From NCBI GenBank assembly GCA_016741995.1, contig JACVCO010000002.1, forward strand, positions 1-64,000: 64,000 nt of DNA. Reading direction: 5' to 3'. Below are positions 21,555 to 31,286 of the stretch, in pieces. Position numbers and translations under genes: made by a program. A model generated the notes under the pieces. That model did no database searches. It saw only the letters and a program-made list of their open reading frames with translations, and had not been told where the DNA came from. Numbering within the stretch: the first letter of the stretch is position 1; each line of letters opens with the position of its first letter. The DNA is from Hydrogenophaga sp. (GTDB lineage: Bacteria; Pseudomonadota; Gammaproteobacteria; Burkholderiales; Burkholderiaceae_C).

Positions 21555-24470
21555 TCAGCGTTGCTCGAAGGGCAGCGTCAGATCGTTCAGATCCTTGCGC
21601 GTTTCAACGAGAACCAGAGGGCCTTCGTCGAGCACCACCGGCGGCCGAGGCTCGCGCGGCACGTGCACCGGCTTGGGCTCGGCCGCGATCGCAGCCTGCA
21701 CCTGAGCCACTTTCTCGGCGTCCGAGTTCACCCATTCCAGGCCGCTGGTGGCGGCCACGGCCTGCAGGTCGCTCAGGCTGAGCGTGTAGGGCTGCACCGT
21801 GGGCATGGTGGCGTGCGCTGCAGGCGCCGGCACCACAACCGGGGCAGCGGCAACAGCAACAGGTGCCGGAGCCGTGTTCACCGGGGCGGCCACGGGTGTG
21901 GCCACGGGGGCAGCGGCGGGCATCGTGAAGTAGCTGCGCGCGGGCGGAGCGTCGTCGGCCGCGGGCTCGCCTTCGTAGGCCATGGGCTGGGTATCGACGG
22001 CCTCGGTGGCAGCAGCGTCGCCGCCTTCAGGTGCCGGGCGGTCACGGCGATCGCGACGGTCGCGGCCGTAGCGGTCGCGGCCACGGCGCTCGCGCGGGGC
22101 CTGCTCGTCGCCCGTGGCCTGGCCGGCCTCGGCGGTGTTCGCGCCATCCGCATTGACGGGCTCCACCGCGTCGTCCTGGCGCGGGGCGTCCTGGCCTTCG
22201 GGGCGACGGCGCTCGCCATCGCGACCACCGCGGCCACGGCCGCCGCGTTCGCCGCGCTCGCGGCGGGCTTGCGGTTCGGCACCGGCGTCGGTCACGTCAC
22301 CGGCGGGCGTCTGGGCCAGTTCGTTCGGGGTCTCGACGGGAGCGGTCTCGCGGCGTTCGCCGCGCCGGTCCTGGCGACGGCCTTCTCCGCCGCGCTCACC
22401 ACGCGGCTGGCCTTCGGCCCCGGGCTCGCGTGGTTCGCGTTGGCTCTGCGCGTCGCGCTGGCCACGGCCATCCTGGCGTTGGGGATCGTTGCGGCGGTTC
22501 TCGCCGCGAGCGCCGCGCTGCTGGCCTTCGGCGCCGGCTTCGCCGCGCTGGCCTTCCCGCTGGCCGTTGCGGCCTTCACCGCGCTGTTCGCCACCGCGGC
22601 CCGTGCGGCGGCCGCGGCCACCGTCACGCCCGCCATCGCGACCACCCTCGCGGCGGCCATCGGCACGCGCGCCGTCGCGCACGGCGGGCGCCGCCGGGGC
22701 GGGTGTGGGTTCGACCGGGGCCGAAGCACCACCGAACAGGCCCTTGAGCCAACCGAAGAAACCTTTCTCGGCCGGTGCCGCCGCCACGGGGGCGGGTGCC
22801 ACCACCGGAGCGGCCTTCGGCGCTGCTGCTGCGGGTTGCTCGGGCTTGGGCACGGCCACGGGCGCTGGCGCATCGGGCAGCACGCCCTTGATCACCGGCT
22901 CCTGCTTGTTGGTGCGCTCCTGGCTGCGGCGCGTGAAGCTGGCGACGTCGTCGACTTCCTCGGCCAGCTTGTAGCTGGAGTCGAGGTTGTCCAGGCGCGG
23001 ATCGTCGTGCTTGAGGCGCTCGAGCTTGTAGTTCGGCGTGTCGAGCGACTTGTTGGGCACCAGCAGCACGCTGATGCGCTGCTTCAGTTCGATCTTGGTG
23101 ATCTCGGTGCGCTTCTCGTTGAGCAGGAAGCTGGCCACTTCGACCGGCACCTGCACCAGCACGGCGGCGGTGCTGTCCTTGAGCGACTCCTCCTGGATGA
23201 CGCGCAGGATCTGCAGCGCGGAGGATTCGGTGTCGCGGATGTGGCCGGAGCCGCCGCAACGCGGGCAGGGGATGGACGCGCCTTCGTTGAGCGCGGGCTT
23301 GAGGCGCTGGCGGCTCATTTCGAGCAGGCCGAACTTGCTGATGGAGGCGAACTGCACGCGGGCGCGGTCCTGGCGCAGCGCGTCGCGCAGGCGGTTCTCC
23401 ACCTCGCGCCGGTTCTTGCTCTCCTCCATGTCGATGAAGTCGATCACGATCAGACCACCGAGGTCGCGCAGGCGGGCCTGACGGGCCACCTCGTCGGCGG
23501 CTTCGAGGTTGGTGCGCGTGGCGGTTTCCTCGATGTCGCCGCCCTTGATGGCGCGCGCCGAGTTCACGTCGACCGCCACCAGGGCTTCGGTCTGGTCGAT
23601 CACGATGGCGCCACCGCTGGGCAACTGCACGATGCGGCTGTAGGCGGTCTCGATCTGGTGTTCGATCTGGAAGCGGCTGAACAGCGGCGCGTCGTCGCGG
23701 TAGCGCTTCACGCGGTGCCCGTGCTCGGGCATCACGTGGCTCATGAACTGGTGCGCCTGCTCGAAGATGTCATCGGTGTCGATGAGGATCTCGCCGATGT
23801 CGCTGTTGAAGTAGTCGCGGATGGCGCGGATGACGAGGCTCGATTCCTGGTAGATCAGGAAGGCGCCCTTGCCCGATTGCGCGGCGCCGTCGATGGCGGT
23901 CCAGAGCTTGAGCAGGTAGTTCAGGTCCCACTGCAGTTCGGGCGCTTCGCGGCCGATGCCGGCGGTGCGCGCGATGATGCTCATGCCGTTGGGGTACTCG
24001 AGCTGGTCGAGCGCGGCCTTGAGTTCGGCGCGTTCATCACCCTCGATGCGGCGCGAGACGCCACCGCCGCGCGGGTTGTTGGGCATCAGCACCACGTAAC
24101 GGCCAGCCAGGCTGATGAAGGTGGTGAGCGCGGCCCCCTTGTTGCCGCGTTCTTCCTTCTCGACCTGGACGATCAGTTCCTGGCCTTCCTTGATCACGTC
24201 CTGGATGCGCGCCTGCGACGGCGACACATTGCCCTGGAAGAACTGGCGGGCGATTTCCTTGAACGGCAGGAAGCCGTGGCGGTCTTCGCCGTAGTCGACG
24301 AAGCAGGCTTCGAGCGAAGGCTCGACGCGCGTGACCACCGCCTTGTAGATGTTGCCCTTGCGCTGTTCGCGCCCTTCGATCTCGATCTCGTAGTCGAGGA
24401 GCTTTTGCCCGTCGACGATGGCCAGGCGGCGTTCTTCGGCCTGCGTGGCGTTGATCAGCATGCGTTTCAT
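21555..24470 (-). CDS. rne: Ribonuclease E
   Basis: 971 residues. The catalytic half (residues 1 to about 520) starts MKRMLINA and has the S1 domain at about 35-125, the DNase I-like site ([20 protein letters not shown]) and the Zn-link CPRCGGSGH near residue 405. From about 600 the protein is a disordered Arg/Gly-rich scaffold ([22 protein letters not shown]), then Ala/Pro/Val repeats and a conserved tail. It is the core of the RNA degradosome, probably membrane-associated. ATG 24470 is chosen for the canonical N-terminus; in-frame sequence upstream belongs to the leader. Confidence 0.96.
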   Translation of the reverse strand: MKRMLINATQAEERRLAIVDGQKLLDYEIEIEGREQRKGNIYKAVVTRVEPSLEACFVDYGEDRHGFLPFKEIARQFFQGNVSPSQARIQDVIKEGQELIVQVEKEERGNKGAALTTFISLAGRYVVLMPNNPRGGGVSRRIEGDERAELKAALDQLEYPNGMSIIARTAGIGREAPELQWDLNYLLKLWTAIDGAAQSGKGAFLIYQESSLVIRAIRDYFNSDIGEILIDTDDIFEQAHQFMSHVMPEHGHRVKRYRDDAPLFSRFQIEHQIETAYSRIVQLPSGGAIVIDQTEALVAVDVNSARAIKGGDIEETATRTNLEAADEVARQARLRDLGGLIVIDFIDMEESKNRREVENRLRDALRQDRARVQFASISKFGLLEMSRQRLKPALNEGASIPCPRCGGSGHIRDTESSALQILRVIQEESLKDSTAAVLVQVPVEVASFLLNEKRTEITKIELKQRISVLLVPNKSLDTPNYKLERLKHDDPRLDNLDSSYKLAEEVDDVASFTRRSQERTNKQEPVIKGVLPDAPAPVAVPKPEQPAAAAPKAAPVVAPAPVAAAPAEKGFFGWLKGLFGGASAPVEPTPAPAAPAVRDGARADGRREGGRDGGRDGGRGRRTGRGGEQRGEGRNGQREGQRGEAGAEGQQRGARGENRRNDPQRQDGRGQRDAQSQREPREPGAEGQPRGERGGEGRRQDRRGERRETAPVETPNELAQTPAGDVTDAGAEPQARRERGERGGRGRGGRDGERRRPEGQDAPRQDDAVEPVNADGANTAEAGQATGDEQAPRERRGRDRYGRDRRDRRDRPAPEGGDAAATEAVDTQPMAYEGEPAADDAPPARSYFTMPAAAPVATPVAAPVNTAPAPVAVAAAPVVVPAPAAHATMPTVQPYTLSLSDLQAVAATSGLEWVNSDAEKVAQVQAAIAAEPKPVHVPREPRPPVVLDEGPLVLVETRKDLNDLTLPFEQR

Positions 24471-25006
24471 GTTGCGTATCCCTTTGTGCAAACACACGGC
24501 GGCGCCCGGGCAGGACTGCCCGGGGCCACCCGTCAGGCCGGGAAGCCGCACACGCAACGAACGCAGGAGGAATTGCCGGAGAGCCGTGACCGGGCGTTGT
24601 GTCAGGCGTCGCGCGCGTCAGGCGCTGCGACGCCACGCCGGGTCGGGCATGGGCGCGTGGAGTCGGATGCGGAAGAGAAGGGGCTCGATGGATGTCGGCG
24701 ACATGATCTGGCCGTGTCTCTGCGGTCTCGTCGTCCTCGCTCAGGCCGCTGGTTGCCGGGCCTGGGCGATTGGGGTATTCCGTTGTCTGTTCGCTGTGGG
24801 TCTGCGGATTCCACCGCGGCGTCCGCCGGATCGCGGCCGATCGGGATGCCTCGTGGCGCATCGGGGATCGGGCTCGGGAAACGGGTGCCGCGGCTGGCCA
24901 CCAACGCCCGCCGGGCCGCCGGCTATTCCGGCTCGGCCGCTGCCGCATTCGCTGCCTTAAACTCCAAGGCAAATCAAACACTTACAGCACTCAACGGGCG
25001 CCGCGC
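24471..25006 (-). promoter_or_regulatory. Long rne 5' leader
   Basis: 536 bases separate the rne start from the putative -10 box at 25007-25012, and no convincing gene lies here in either direction. In E. coli the rne mRNA has a 361-nt leader through which RNase E cleaves and controls its own message. The same gene order (rne divergent from rluC) suggests a similar autoregulatory leader. Structure conservation was not tested. Confidence 0.6.
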
Positions 25007-25012
25007 ATTATA
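25007..25012 (-). promoter_or_regulatory. Consensus -10 box for rne
   Basis: On the minus strand this reads TATAAT, a perfect sigma-70 -10 hexamer, unusual in this GC-rich window. No good -35 is visible 17 bp upstream. It would place the rne transcription start near base 25000. The hexamer is close to palindromic, so it could also contribute to a rightward rluC promoter. Confidence 0.5.
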
Positions 25013-25041
25013 GACACGTCCCCCGCTGGCGTGGTGGATTC

Positions 25042-26013
25042 ATGAGCCCCCCTGTTGCCCCCGCCCCTTCTGTGCGCCACCTCACCGTCGACGAGGAATC
25101 CGACGGCCAGCGGCTGGACAACTACCTGATGCGCGAACTCAAGGGCGTGCCCAAGACGCACGTCTACCGCATCATTCGCTCGGGCGAGGTCCGCCGCAAC
25201 AAGGGCCGTGCCAGCGCCGATGACCGTGTCCAGTCCGGCGATGTGTTGCGCATTCCGCCGATTCGCCTGTCGGCGCAAATCGAAGCCAAGGCCGAAAAAC
25301 CGGCGCCGGCCCGCGAATTCCCGGTGGTGTTTGAAGACGATGGCCTGCTGGCGATCGACAAGCCGGCCGGCGTGGCGGTGCATGGCGGCAGCGGCGTGAG
25401 TTTCGGCGTGATCGAGCAATTGCGCCGCGCCCGGCCCACGGCGCGCCTGCTCGAATTGGTGCACCGGCTCGACCGCGAAACCAGCGGTTTGTTGCTGGTG
25501 GCCAAGAAGAAAAGCGTTCTGAAGGCCGTTCAGGACCAATTCCGCGAACGCGAAACCGGCAAGACCTATCTGGCGCTGGTGGTGGGCGACTGGCCGGCGC
25601 GCCAGAAGGTGATCGACCAACCCCTGCACAAATTCTTGCTGGCCGATGGGGAGCGCCGCGTGCGCGTGACCAGCGCCGACGACCCCGACGGGATGCGAGC
25701 GATCACCCTCGTGAAGATCGCACAGCGTTGGCCTGCGGCCGAGGGGCGGCCCGGTTTCAGCTTGCTCGAGGTGACCATCAAGACCGGCCGCACGCACCAG
25801 ATTCGCGTGCACTTGGCCAGCGCCGGCCACCCGATCGCCGGCGACGACAAATACGGCGATTTCGACCTCAATCGCCAAATGATGCGCGGCGGTCTCAAGC
25901 GCATGTTCCTGCATGCCTGGCGATTGCGCCTGACGAACCCGCTCACGCAGCAGCCGTTGGCATTGCAGACGGAATTGCCGCCGGAATTGAAAAGTTACAT
26001 CGACGGCCTTTGA
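25042..26013 (+). CDS. rluC: 23S rRNA pseudouridine synthase RluC
   Basis: 323 residues. An N-terminal S4 RNA-binding domain spans residues about 18-75 (LDNYLMRELKGVPKTHVYRI). The RluA-type catalytic domain has the essential aspartate D144 in HRLDRETSG, matching the position in E. coli RluC. The KTGRTHQIRVHL motif and GDDKYG follow. RluC modifies U955, U2504 and U2580 of 23S rRNA in E. coli. It is divergent from rne, as in E. coli. Confidence 0.94.
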   Translation: MSPPVAPAPSVRHLTVDEESDGQRLDNYLMRELKGVPKTHVYRIIRSGEVRRNKGRASADDRVQSGDVLRIPPIRLSAQIEAKAEKPAPAREFPVVFEDDGLLAIDKPAGVAVHGGSGVSFGVIEQLRRARPTARLLELVHRLDRETSGLLLVAKKKSVLKAVQDQFRERETGKTYLALVVGDWPARQKVIDQPLHKFLLADGERRVRVTSADDPDGMRAITLVKIAQRWPAAEGRPGFSLLEVTIKTGRTHQIRVHLASAGHPIAGDDKYGDFDLNRQMMRGGLKRMFLHAWRLRLTNPLTQQPLALQTELPPELKSYIDGL

Positions 26014-26087
26014 CTCGCGAATAGAATGCCGATGGCGTCGATTCGATGCCGACGCAAACTATTCCAACAGACAAGAAGGAACAATCA

Positions 26088-26402
26088 ATGGCGACGTATT
26101 CCGAACTGATGGCGCAGGCGCAAAACCTGATGGCGCAGGCCGAGCAGGCGCGCAAGACCGAGTTGGCCGGTGTGATTGCCGATATCAAGGCCCGCATGAA
26201 GCAATACGGCATTACCGTGGCCGATCTCGGTGGCGCCAGCGCCGCCGGGGGCGCCAAGCGCGGTCCCAAGGCCAAGTCGACGGCGGCGCCCAAGTACCGC
26301 GGCCCCAACGGCGAGCTCTGGGCCGGCGGCCCGGGCCGCAAGCCGCAATGGGTGCGCGACGTGCTCGCCGCCGGCAAGAACCTGGACGCCTATCGCATCT
26401 GA
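26088..26402 (+). CDS. H-NS family histone-like nucleoid protein
   Basis: 104 residues, the short betaproteobacterial (BpH3/HvrA) H-NS form. An N-terminal coiled-coil oligomerisation segment occupies residues 1-50 (MATYSELMAQAQ, Glu/Lys/Ala-rich). A Gly/Ala/Lys linker and a C-terminal AT-hook-like DNA-binding core (KYRGPNGELWAGGPGRKPQWV region) follow. It binds and silences AT-rich DNA, so it could silence the low-GC block at the right end of this window. ATG 26088 has an AGAAGGA site 8 bases upstream. An own terminator follows. Confidence 0.92.
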   Translation: MATYSELMAQAQNLMAQAEQARKTELAGVIADIKARMKQYGITVADLGGASAAGGAKRGPKAKSTAAPKYRGPNGELWAGGPGRKPQWVRDVLAAGKNLDAYRI

Positions 26403-26424
26403 GCCATCGAACCGGTACGTATCG

Positions 26425-26449
26425 GGCCCGCCGCAAGGCGGGCCTTTTT
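26425..26449 (+). terminator. Intrinsic terminator of the H-NS gene
   Basis: The 8-bp stem GGCCCGCC / GGCGGGCC with a GCAA loop is followed by TTTTT, starting 23 bases after the stop codon. Confidence 0.92.
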
Positions 26450-26497
26450 CATGGGCGCGCGAAACCGGTGCCCGCGGCGCTGGTTATCCTCGCGCCC

Positions 26498-26980
26498 ATG
26501 CATCAGGTTCTGTTGGTCTGCATGGGCAACATCTGCCGCTCGCCCATGGCCAGTGCGGTGATGCAGGCCGAGGTGCAACGCCGCGGCCTGCAGGCGGCGG
26601 TGGGGGTGGATTCGGCCGGTGTGTACGACGGGCACGAAGGCGAACGTGCCGATGAGCGGGCCCGGCGCCTGGCGCGCGCGCAGGGCTACGAGGCGATCGA
26701 TCGCGAGCGCGCACGGGGCATCCGCGGCGAGGACTTCGAGCGCTTCGACCTCATCCTGGCGATGGACCGCAACAACCTGCGCAACCTCCAGCAGCGTTGC
26801 CCGCCCGCGCACCGCCACAAGCTGCACCTCTACCTGGCCTACGCGGGCCTGGGCGAACGCGAGGTGCCGGACCCTTACTACGGCCCGATCGGGGGTTTCG
26901 AGCTGGTGCTCGGGATGTGCGAGCAGGCCAGTGGCCCGGTGCTCGATCGCCTGCTGGCGGAGCGGGCTCAGGCCCGGTAG
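26498..26980 (+). CDS. Low-molecular-weight protein-tyrosine phosphatase
   Basis: 160 residues. The phosphate loop CMGNICRS (nucleophile C8, R14) opens the protein and the general acid is D125 in VPDPYYG, the standard LMW-PTP layout. Bacterial members often regulate exopolysaccharide export kinases. The convergent sugar-nucleotide epimerase fits that idea but no tyrosine kinase is visible here. Its 3' end overlaps the epimerase 3' end by 13 bases. Confidence 0.93.
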   Translation: MHQVLLVCMGNICRSPMASAVMQAEVQRRGLQAAVGVDSAGVYDGHEGERADERARRLARAQGYEAIDRERARGIRGEDFERFDLILAMDRNNLRNLQQRCPPAHRHKLHLYLAYAGLGEREVPDPYYGPIGGFELVLGMCEQASGPVLDRLLAERAQAR

Positions 26981-27945
26981 TAGTCGCGGTACCAGCGCAC
27001 GAAGCGCTCGATGCCCTCGGCCAATGGTGTGGCCGGTGCGAAACCCACCCAGTCGTGCAAGGCCTGCGTGCTGGCGTAGGTGGCGGGCACGTCGCCGGGC
27101 TGCATGGGCAGCAGCCGCTTGGTGGCTTCGCGGCCCGTGGCGCGCTCGATGCAGGCGATGAATTCCATCAGTTGCACCGGGTTGTGGTTGCCGATGTTGA
27201 ACACGCGGTGCGGTGCGCCGCCATCGGTGTCGGGTGTGGCGGGTTTGTCGAGCACGCGCAGCACACCCTCGACGATGTCGTCGACCCAGGTGAAGTCGCG
27301 CTTCATGTCGCCGTGGTTGAACACGTCGATGGGGCGGCCTTCGAGCACGGCTTTGGTGAACGAGAAATAGGCCATATCGGGCCGCCCCCAGGGCCCGTAG
27401 ACGGTGAAGAAGCGCAGGCCGGTGGCGGGCAACCGGTAGAGGTGGCTGTAGGTGTGCGCCATCAGCTCGTTGGCCTTCTTGGTCGCGGCGTACAGGCTCA
27501 CGGGGTGGTCCACCGGGTCGGTCTCTTCGAACGGCATCTTGGTGTTGCCGCCGTAGACGCTGGAACTCGACGCATAGACCAGGTGCTTCACGCCCTGCGC
27601 GCGGCAGCCTTCGAGCACATGGCCGAAGCCGGTGAGGTTGCTCTCGAGGTAGGCGTGCGGATTCGTGATCGAGTAGCGCACGCCGGCTTGCGCGGCCAGG
27701 TGCACCACGGCATCGAAGCGCTCGCGCGCGAACAGCGCCTCCATGCCGGTGCGGTCCGCCACGTCGAGCCGCTCGAAGCGAAAGCCCGGCAGGCCCTGCA
27801 ATTGCGCGAGCCGCGCCTGCTTGAGCGCCGGGTCGTAGTAGCTGTTGAGGTTGTCGATGCCGGTCACCGCGTCACCGCGCGCCAGCAGGCGCTGCGCGGT
27901 GTGCATGCCGATGAAGCCGGCCGCGCCGGTGAGCAGGATGTGCAT
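26968..27945 (-). CDS. NAD-dependent sugar-nucleotide epimerase, UDP-glucuronate 4-epimerase type
   Basis: 325 residues, an extended SDR. The NAD site GAAGFIG lies at residues 8-14, the catalytic SSSSVYG serine near 125 and YAATK near 150. Segments such as AQAGVRYS, FFTVYGPWGRPDMA and DFTWVDD are typical of UDP-glucuronate/UDP-galacturonate 4-epimerases that feed surface polysaccharide. No other polysaccharide genes lie nearby. Confidence 0.85.
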   Translation of the reverse strand: MHILLTGAAGFIGMHTAQRLLARGDAVTGIDNLNSYYDPALKQARLAQLQGLPGFRFERLDVADRTGMEALFARERFDAVVHLAAQAGVRYSITNPHAYLESNLTGFGHVLEGCRAQGVKHLVYASSSSVYGGNTKMPFEETDPVDHPVSLYAATKKANELMAHTYSHLYRLPATGLRFFTVYGPWGRPDMAYFSFTKAVLEGRPIDVFNHGDMKRDFTWVDDIVEGVLRVLDKPATPDTDGGAPHRVFNIGNHNPVQLMEFIACIERATGREATKRLLPMQPGDVPATYASTQALHDWVGFAPATPLAEGIERFVRWYRDYYRA

Positions 27946-27966
27946 CCGGCGATGGTAGCGGCGGGA

Positions 27967-29658
27967 TCAATCCGCCCAGATGACGGGCTTGCCGCTGCCT
28001 TCCCAGTTCTCGTAGTTGCGCGCGTACACGTCTTCAATGCGGTTGCGCTTGACCTTGAAGGTGGGGGTGATCATGTCGTTGTCCACCGTCCAGGGCGTGC
28101 TCACCACCACCAGGCACTGCATCTGTTCGTGCGGGTCCAGCGTGGCGTTGATGGCTTTGCGGTGGTCGGCCAGCGAGCGTTCCAAGGCGGTGCGATCGTC
28201 GGCGTTCTTCGCTTTCGCGGCCGCGTCGGGGCTGAGCATCACGATGCCGATGGGCTGGCCGAGGTTGGCGCCGGTGACCACGCAGGCCTCCACCGCTTCG
28301 TGCATCACGAGCTTGTCTTCGATGGGCGCAGGCGCCACGTACTTGCCCTTGCCGGTCTTGAACAGGTCCTTCACGCGGCCGGTGATGCGCAGCAGGCCAC
28401 CGGCGTCGATCACGCCCTTGTCACCGGTCTTGAGCCAGCCGTCGTCGGTGAACGATTCGCGGCTCTTCTCGGGTTCCTTGTAGTAGCCCTGCATCAGCGC
28501 CTGGCTGTTCATCTGCACCTCGCCGGTCTGCGGGTCGATGCGCTGCTGCACGCCGGGGTAGGCCGGCCCCACGGTGCCTTGCTGGTTCTTGCCCGATTCG
28601 GTGATGTGCGAGAGCGCGAGGTTTTCGGTCATGCCGTAGCCCTCGTTGATCGGGATGCCCAGCTTGCTGTACCACTGCAGCAGCGCGGGCGGCATGGGCG
28701 CGGCGCCGCCGGCGGCGAACTTGCACTGGTCCAGGCCCAGGGCCTTCTGGATCTTCTTGCGCACGATGCCGCCCAGGATGGGAATGCCCAGCAGGCGCTC
28801 GAGCTTGGCCGGCGGCATCTTGGCGTGGATGCCCTGCTGGAACTTCACCCACAGGCGCGGCACCGAGAAGAACACCGTGGGCCGTGCGCGCTGCAAGTCG
28901 GCCGCAAAGGTGTCGAGCGATTCGGCGAAGAACACGTGCATGCCGGTGCGCAGCCAGCCGTGCTCCACCAGCATGCGCTCCACCACGTGGGCCAGCGGCA
29001 GGTAACTGAGCATGCGGTCGTTCGCCGTGAGCGGGATGCGCGCGAGGCCCTTGTCGAGCGCCCAGGCGAAGTTGCCGAAGCTGTGCATCACGCCTTTGGG
29101 CAGGCCGGTGGTGCCCGAGGTGTAGATCAGGGTGGCGAGGTCGTTCTCGGCGCGCACCGGGTTGCCCTTCAGCGGTTGGGTGCGGGCGCAGATCGCGTCC
29201 CAGCCGTCGTAGGCCTGGATCGCGTCCACCGGCGAAAGCGGGTAGCTGATGCAGGGCATGTCGGCGGGCACGCCAGGCTTCATGCCTTCCCAGCCATCGA
29301 GCTTGCCCACGAACAGCGCTTTCGATTCGCTGTGCGTGAGGATCTGGCGAATGGTTTCGGGGGCGAGCGTGGGGTACAGCGGCACCGACACGTAGCCCGC
29401 CATCCAGATGGCGAGGTCGCTCATCATCCACCAGGCGCAGTTCTTCGAGAGGATGGCGACCTTGCTGCCCGGCGCCCAGCCCTGCGCTTGCAGGTGCGCG
29501 GCCATGCGGCGCGTCTGGTCGGCCACCTGGCCCCAGGTGAAATCCTGCACCGCGCCGGCGCCCATGGGTTGTGTCAGCGCGACGCGGCCCGGGGCGCTGG
29601 TCTCCCAGTGGTACAGGCGTTGCAGGGCCAGCAGGTCGTCGGCGATCTTGGCGCTCAT
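27967..29658 (-). CDS. AMP-dependent long-chain acyl-CoA synthetase
   Basis: 563 residues. The AMP-binding P-loop is YTSGTTGLPKGV, followed by the EGYGMTEN motif, the TGD of LKTGDKG and GRVKDLFKTGKGKYVAP of the C-terminal domain. This pattern fits FadD15/FACS-type enzymes that activate fatty acids to acyl-CoA. ATG 29658 is preceded by AAGGAG at a good distance. The acyl chain preference cannot be read from the sequence. Confidence 0.88.
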   Translation of the reverse strand: MSAKIADDLLALQRLYHWETSAPGRVALTQPMGAGAVQDFTWGQVADQTRRMAAHLQAQGWAPGSKVAILSKNCAWWMMSDLAIWMAGYVSVPLYPTLAPETIRQILTHSESKALFVGKLDGWEGMKPGVPADMPCISYPLSPVDAIQAYDGWDAICARTQPLKGNPVRAENDLATLIYTSGTTGLPKGVMHSFGNFAWALDKGLARIPLTANDRMLSYLPLAHVVERMLVEHGWLRTGMHVFFAESLDTFAADLQRARPTVFFSVPRLWVKFQQGIHAKMPPAKLERLLGIPILGGIVRKKIQKALGLDQCKFAAGGAAPMPPALLQWYSKLGIPINEGYGMTENLALSHITESGKNQQGTVGPAYPGVQQRIDPQTGEVQMNSQALMQGYYKEPEKSRESFTDDGWLKTGDKGVIDAGGLLRITGRVKDLFKTGKGKYVAPAPIEDKLVMHEAVEACVVTGANLGQPIGIVMLSPDAAAKAKNADDRTALERSLADHRKAINATLDPHEQMQCLVVVSTPWTVDNDMITPTFKVKRNRIEDVYARNYENWEGSGKPVIWAD

Positions 29659-29755
29659 CGGGGGTGTCTCCTTGGGTTTCAAACCCATGGAGCCTAGCGA
29701 GCGCCGCGCGTTCCCTTCAGTGGGTTTTCCCCGTGTCGTGTCGCGTTTGGAGAGC

Positions 29756-30553
29756 TCACTCCAGACGCAACGTGAGCGGCGGGAGGGGGGCGTCGAAGGC
29801 GGCGTGCCAGGTTTGTCCCGGGGCCACCGGCCAGGCGTCGGTCCAGGTGCCGGTGGTCACGATGTCGCCCGGCTGGATGTCGGGCGCGCCGGGGCAGGCG
29901 CGCAGCGCCTTCACGAAATGCCACAGGGCCTGCAGCGGGCCGTCGAGCACATTGGCGCCGCGGCCGCGTTCGAGCTCGCTGCCATCGCGCGCAAGCGCCA
30001 CGCCCGCGCCGGCCAGTCGGGCGTCGAGGCCGGTGGCGTGGTCGGCGATCTCGCGCACCGCGCGCCGCGGCCCCACCAGCAAGCGGGCATGCAGGCCGCC
30101 GTCGGCCACGGTGTCGGGTGCGGCGAACTTCCAGCCCGGCAGGTGCGACTGCACGATCTCGAAACCCGGCGCGACCCAGTCGAGCGCGTCGAACAGGTCC
30201 TCGATGCGGGTGGCGGACGCCGGTGTTTCGCGAAAGCCGAACACCGCCTCGGGCTCGATGCGGGGCTCGCAGGTGTGGTCCAGCCGTAGCGTGCCTTCGC
30301 CGTCGCAGAACACCACGGTGCGTTCCCACACCGTGCCCCAGATGGGCGCGTAGACCTGATAGACCGGCCAGATGCCGCGGTTGGTGAAGCCCACCTTGTA
30401 GCCCAGCGGCCGTTCGCCGCGCGCCACGCGCAGTGCACGCACGGCGAGCGCGTCGGCGTAGGCGGTGTCGAGGGTGTAGCCGGGTGTGGTGCTCAGGCGG
30501 GCGGGCCAGGGCAGGCCGTTGTCGGTGTGGTGCAGCAGGGCTTCGGGGTTCAT
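29756..30553 (-). CDS. 2-keto-4-pentenoate hydratase-like (FAH-superfamily) protein
   Basis: 265 residues. Motifs include LGYKVGFTNR, the metal-ligand region EPRIEPEAVFGF, LDALDWVAPGFEIVQSHL and a C-terminal DIVTTGTWTDAWP. These match the MhpD/DmpE-type hydratase/decarboxylase branch of the FAH superfamily, which acts on 2-keto-4-pentenoate or 4-oxalocrotonate. No other meta-cleavage pathway genes are adjacent, so the substrate is uncertain. ATG 30553 is chosen; ATG 30562 in the same frame is also possible. Confidence 0.82.
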   Translation of the reverse strand: MNPEALLHHTDNGLPWPARLSTTPGYTLDTAYADALAVRALRVARGERPLGYKVGFTNRGIWPVYQVYAPIWGTVWERTVVFCDGEGTLRLDHTCEPRIEPEAVFGFRETPASATRIEDLFDALDWVAPGFEIVQSHLPGWKFAAPDTVADGGLHARLLVGPRRAVREIADHATGLDARLAGAGVALARDGSELERGRGANVLDGPLQALWHFVKALRACPGAPDIQPGDIVTTGTWTDAWPVAPGQTWHAAFDAPLPPLTLRLE

Positions 30554-30593
30554 GCGGCGCATTGTGGCGGCCGCGCGCTTATGCTGCGACCCC

Positions 30594-31286
30594 ATGCAGG
30601 ACAGCGAACTCCAGATTCTCGAGGGCGTCAGCGGCGGGCCCGACGCCGTGCCCGTGGCCAGCCTCATCGTGTTGCACGGCCTGGGTGCCGACGGCAACGA
30701 CTTCGTGCCCATCGCGCAGGCGCTGGATCTCTCGGCCATCGGCCCCATGCGCTTCGTGTTTCCCAGCGCGCCGGTGCGCCCGGTCACCCTCAACGGCGGC
30801 TACGCCATGCGCGCCTGGTACGACATCCACCCGCCCAGCGCGAACCCCGCCGTGCCCCGCCCCGAAGACGAGGCCGGCCTGCGCGCATCGATGGGCCAGG
30901 TGCAGGCGCTCATCGACCGCGAGGTGGCGCGCGGCGTGCCCGCGCGGCGCATCGTGCTCATGGGGTTTTCGCAAGGGTGTGCGATGACGCTGCTCACCGG
31001 CCTGCGCGCGCCCGAGCGCCTGGCCGGGCTGATCGCGCTGTCAGGCTACCTGCCATTGCCCGACACCACCGCCGCCGAACGCAGCGCGGCCAATGCCGAC
31101 GTGCCCGTGTTCATGGCGCACGGCGATGACGACGAGATGGTGGTGCCCGCGCGCGGTGAGGTCGCGCGCGACGCGCTGCGGGCGCTGGGCCACCGCGTCG
31201 ACTGGCACAGCTACCCCATGGGCCACAGTGTGTGCCCCGAGGAGGTCGAGGACATCAACCGCTGGTTGCTGCGCGCGCTGGCCTGA
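30594..31286 (+). CDS. Carboxylesterase/phospholipase-type alpha/beta hydrolase
   Basis: 230 residues, the size of bacterial acyl-protein-thioesterase-like carboxylesterases. The nucleophile elbow is GFSQG, the acid is in HGDDDEMV and the catalytic His in MGHSVCPEE. LHGLGADGNDF forms the oxyanion region. It is cytosolic, with no signal peptide. The 3' end overlaps the convergent EamA permease by 32 bases. Confidence 0.9.
   Translation: MQDSELQILEGVSGGPDAVPVASLIVLHGLGADGNDFVPIAQALDLSAIGPMRFVFPSAPVRPVTLNGGYAMRAWYDIHPPSANPAVPRPEDEAGLRASMGQVQALIDREVARGVPARRIVLMGFSQGCAMTLLTGLRAPERLAGLIALSGYLPLPDTTAAERSAANADVPVFMAHGDDDEMVVPARGEVARDALRALGHRVDWHSYPMGHSVCPEEVEDINRWLLRALA

Noticed and set aside
21900-22700. 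Tandem DNA repeat in the distal part of rne
   Set aside because: It is irregular Arg/Gly/Glu-rich low-complexity coding sequence, normal for the RNase E scaffold, without a fixed repeat unit.
24471-24557. An N-terminal extension of RNase E
   Set aside because: The in-frame codons upstream of MKRMLINA have no family similarity and lie in the leader.
21561-25013. A 1150-codon rightward open frame opposite rne
   Set aside because: It is antisense to the well-supported rne gene; the low-complexity Gly/Ala/His translation and GC-rich third positions explain the missing stops.
26009-26027. Full sigma-70 promoter before the H-NS gene (TTTGAC and TAGAAT)
   Set aside because: The two hexamers are separated by about 7 bases, far too close; only the TAGAAT could be a -10 box.
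26797-29697. A 966-codon rightward frame over the epimerase and acyl-CoA synthetase
   Set aside because: Both leftward genes have full family motifs; the overlapping frame has none.
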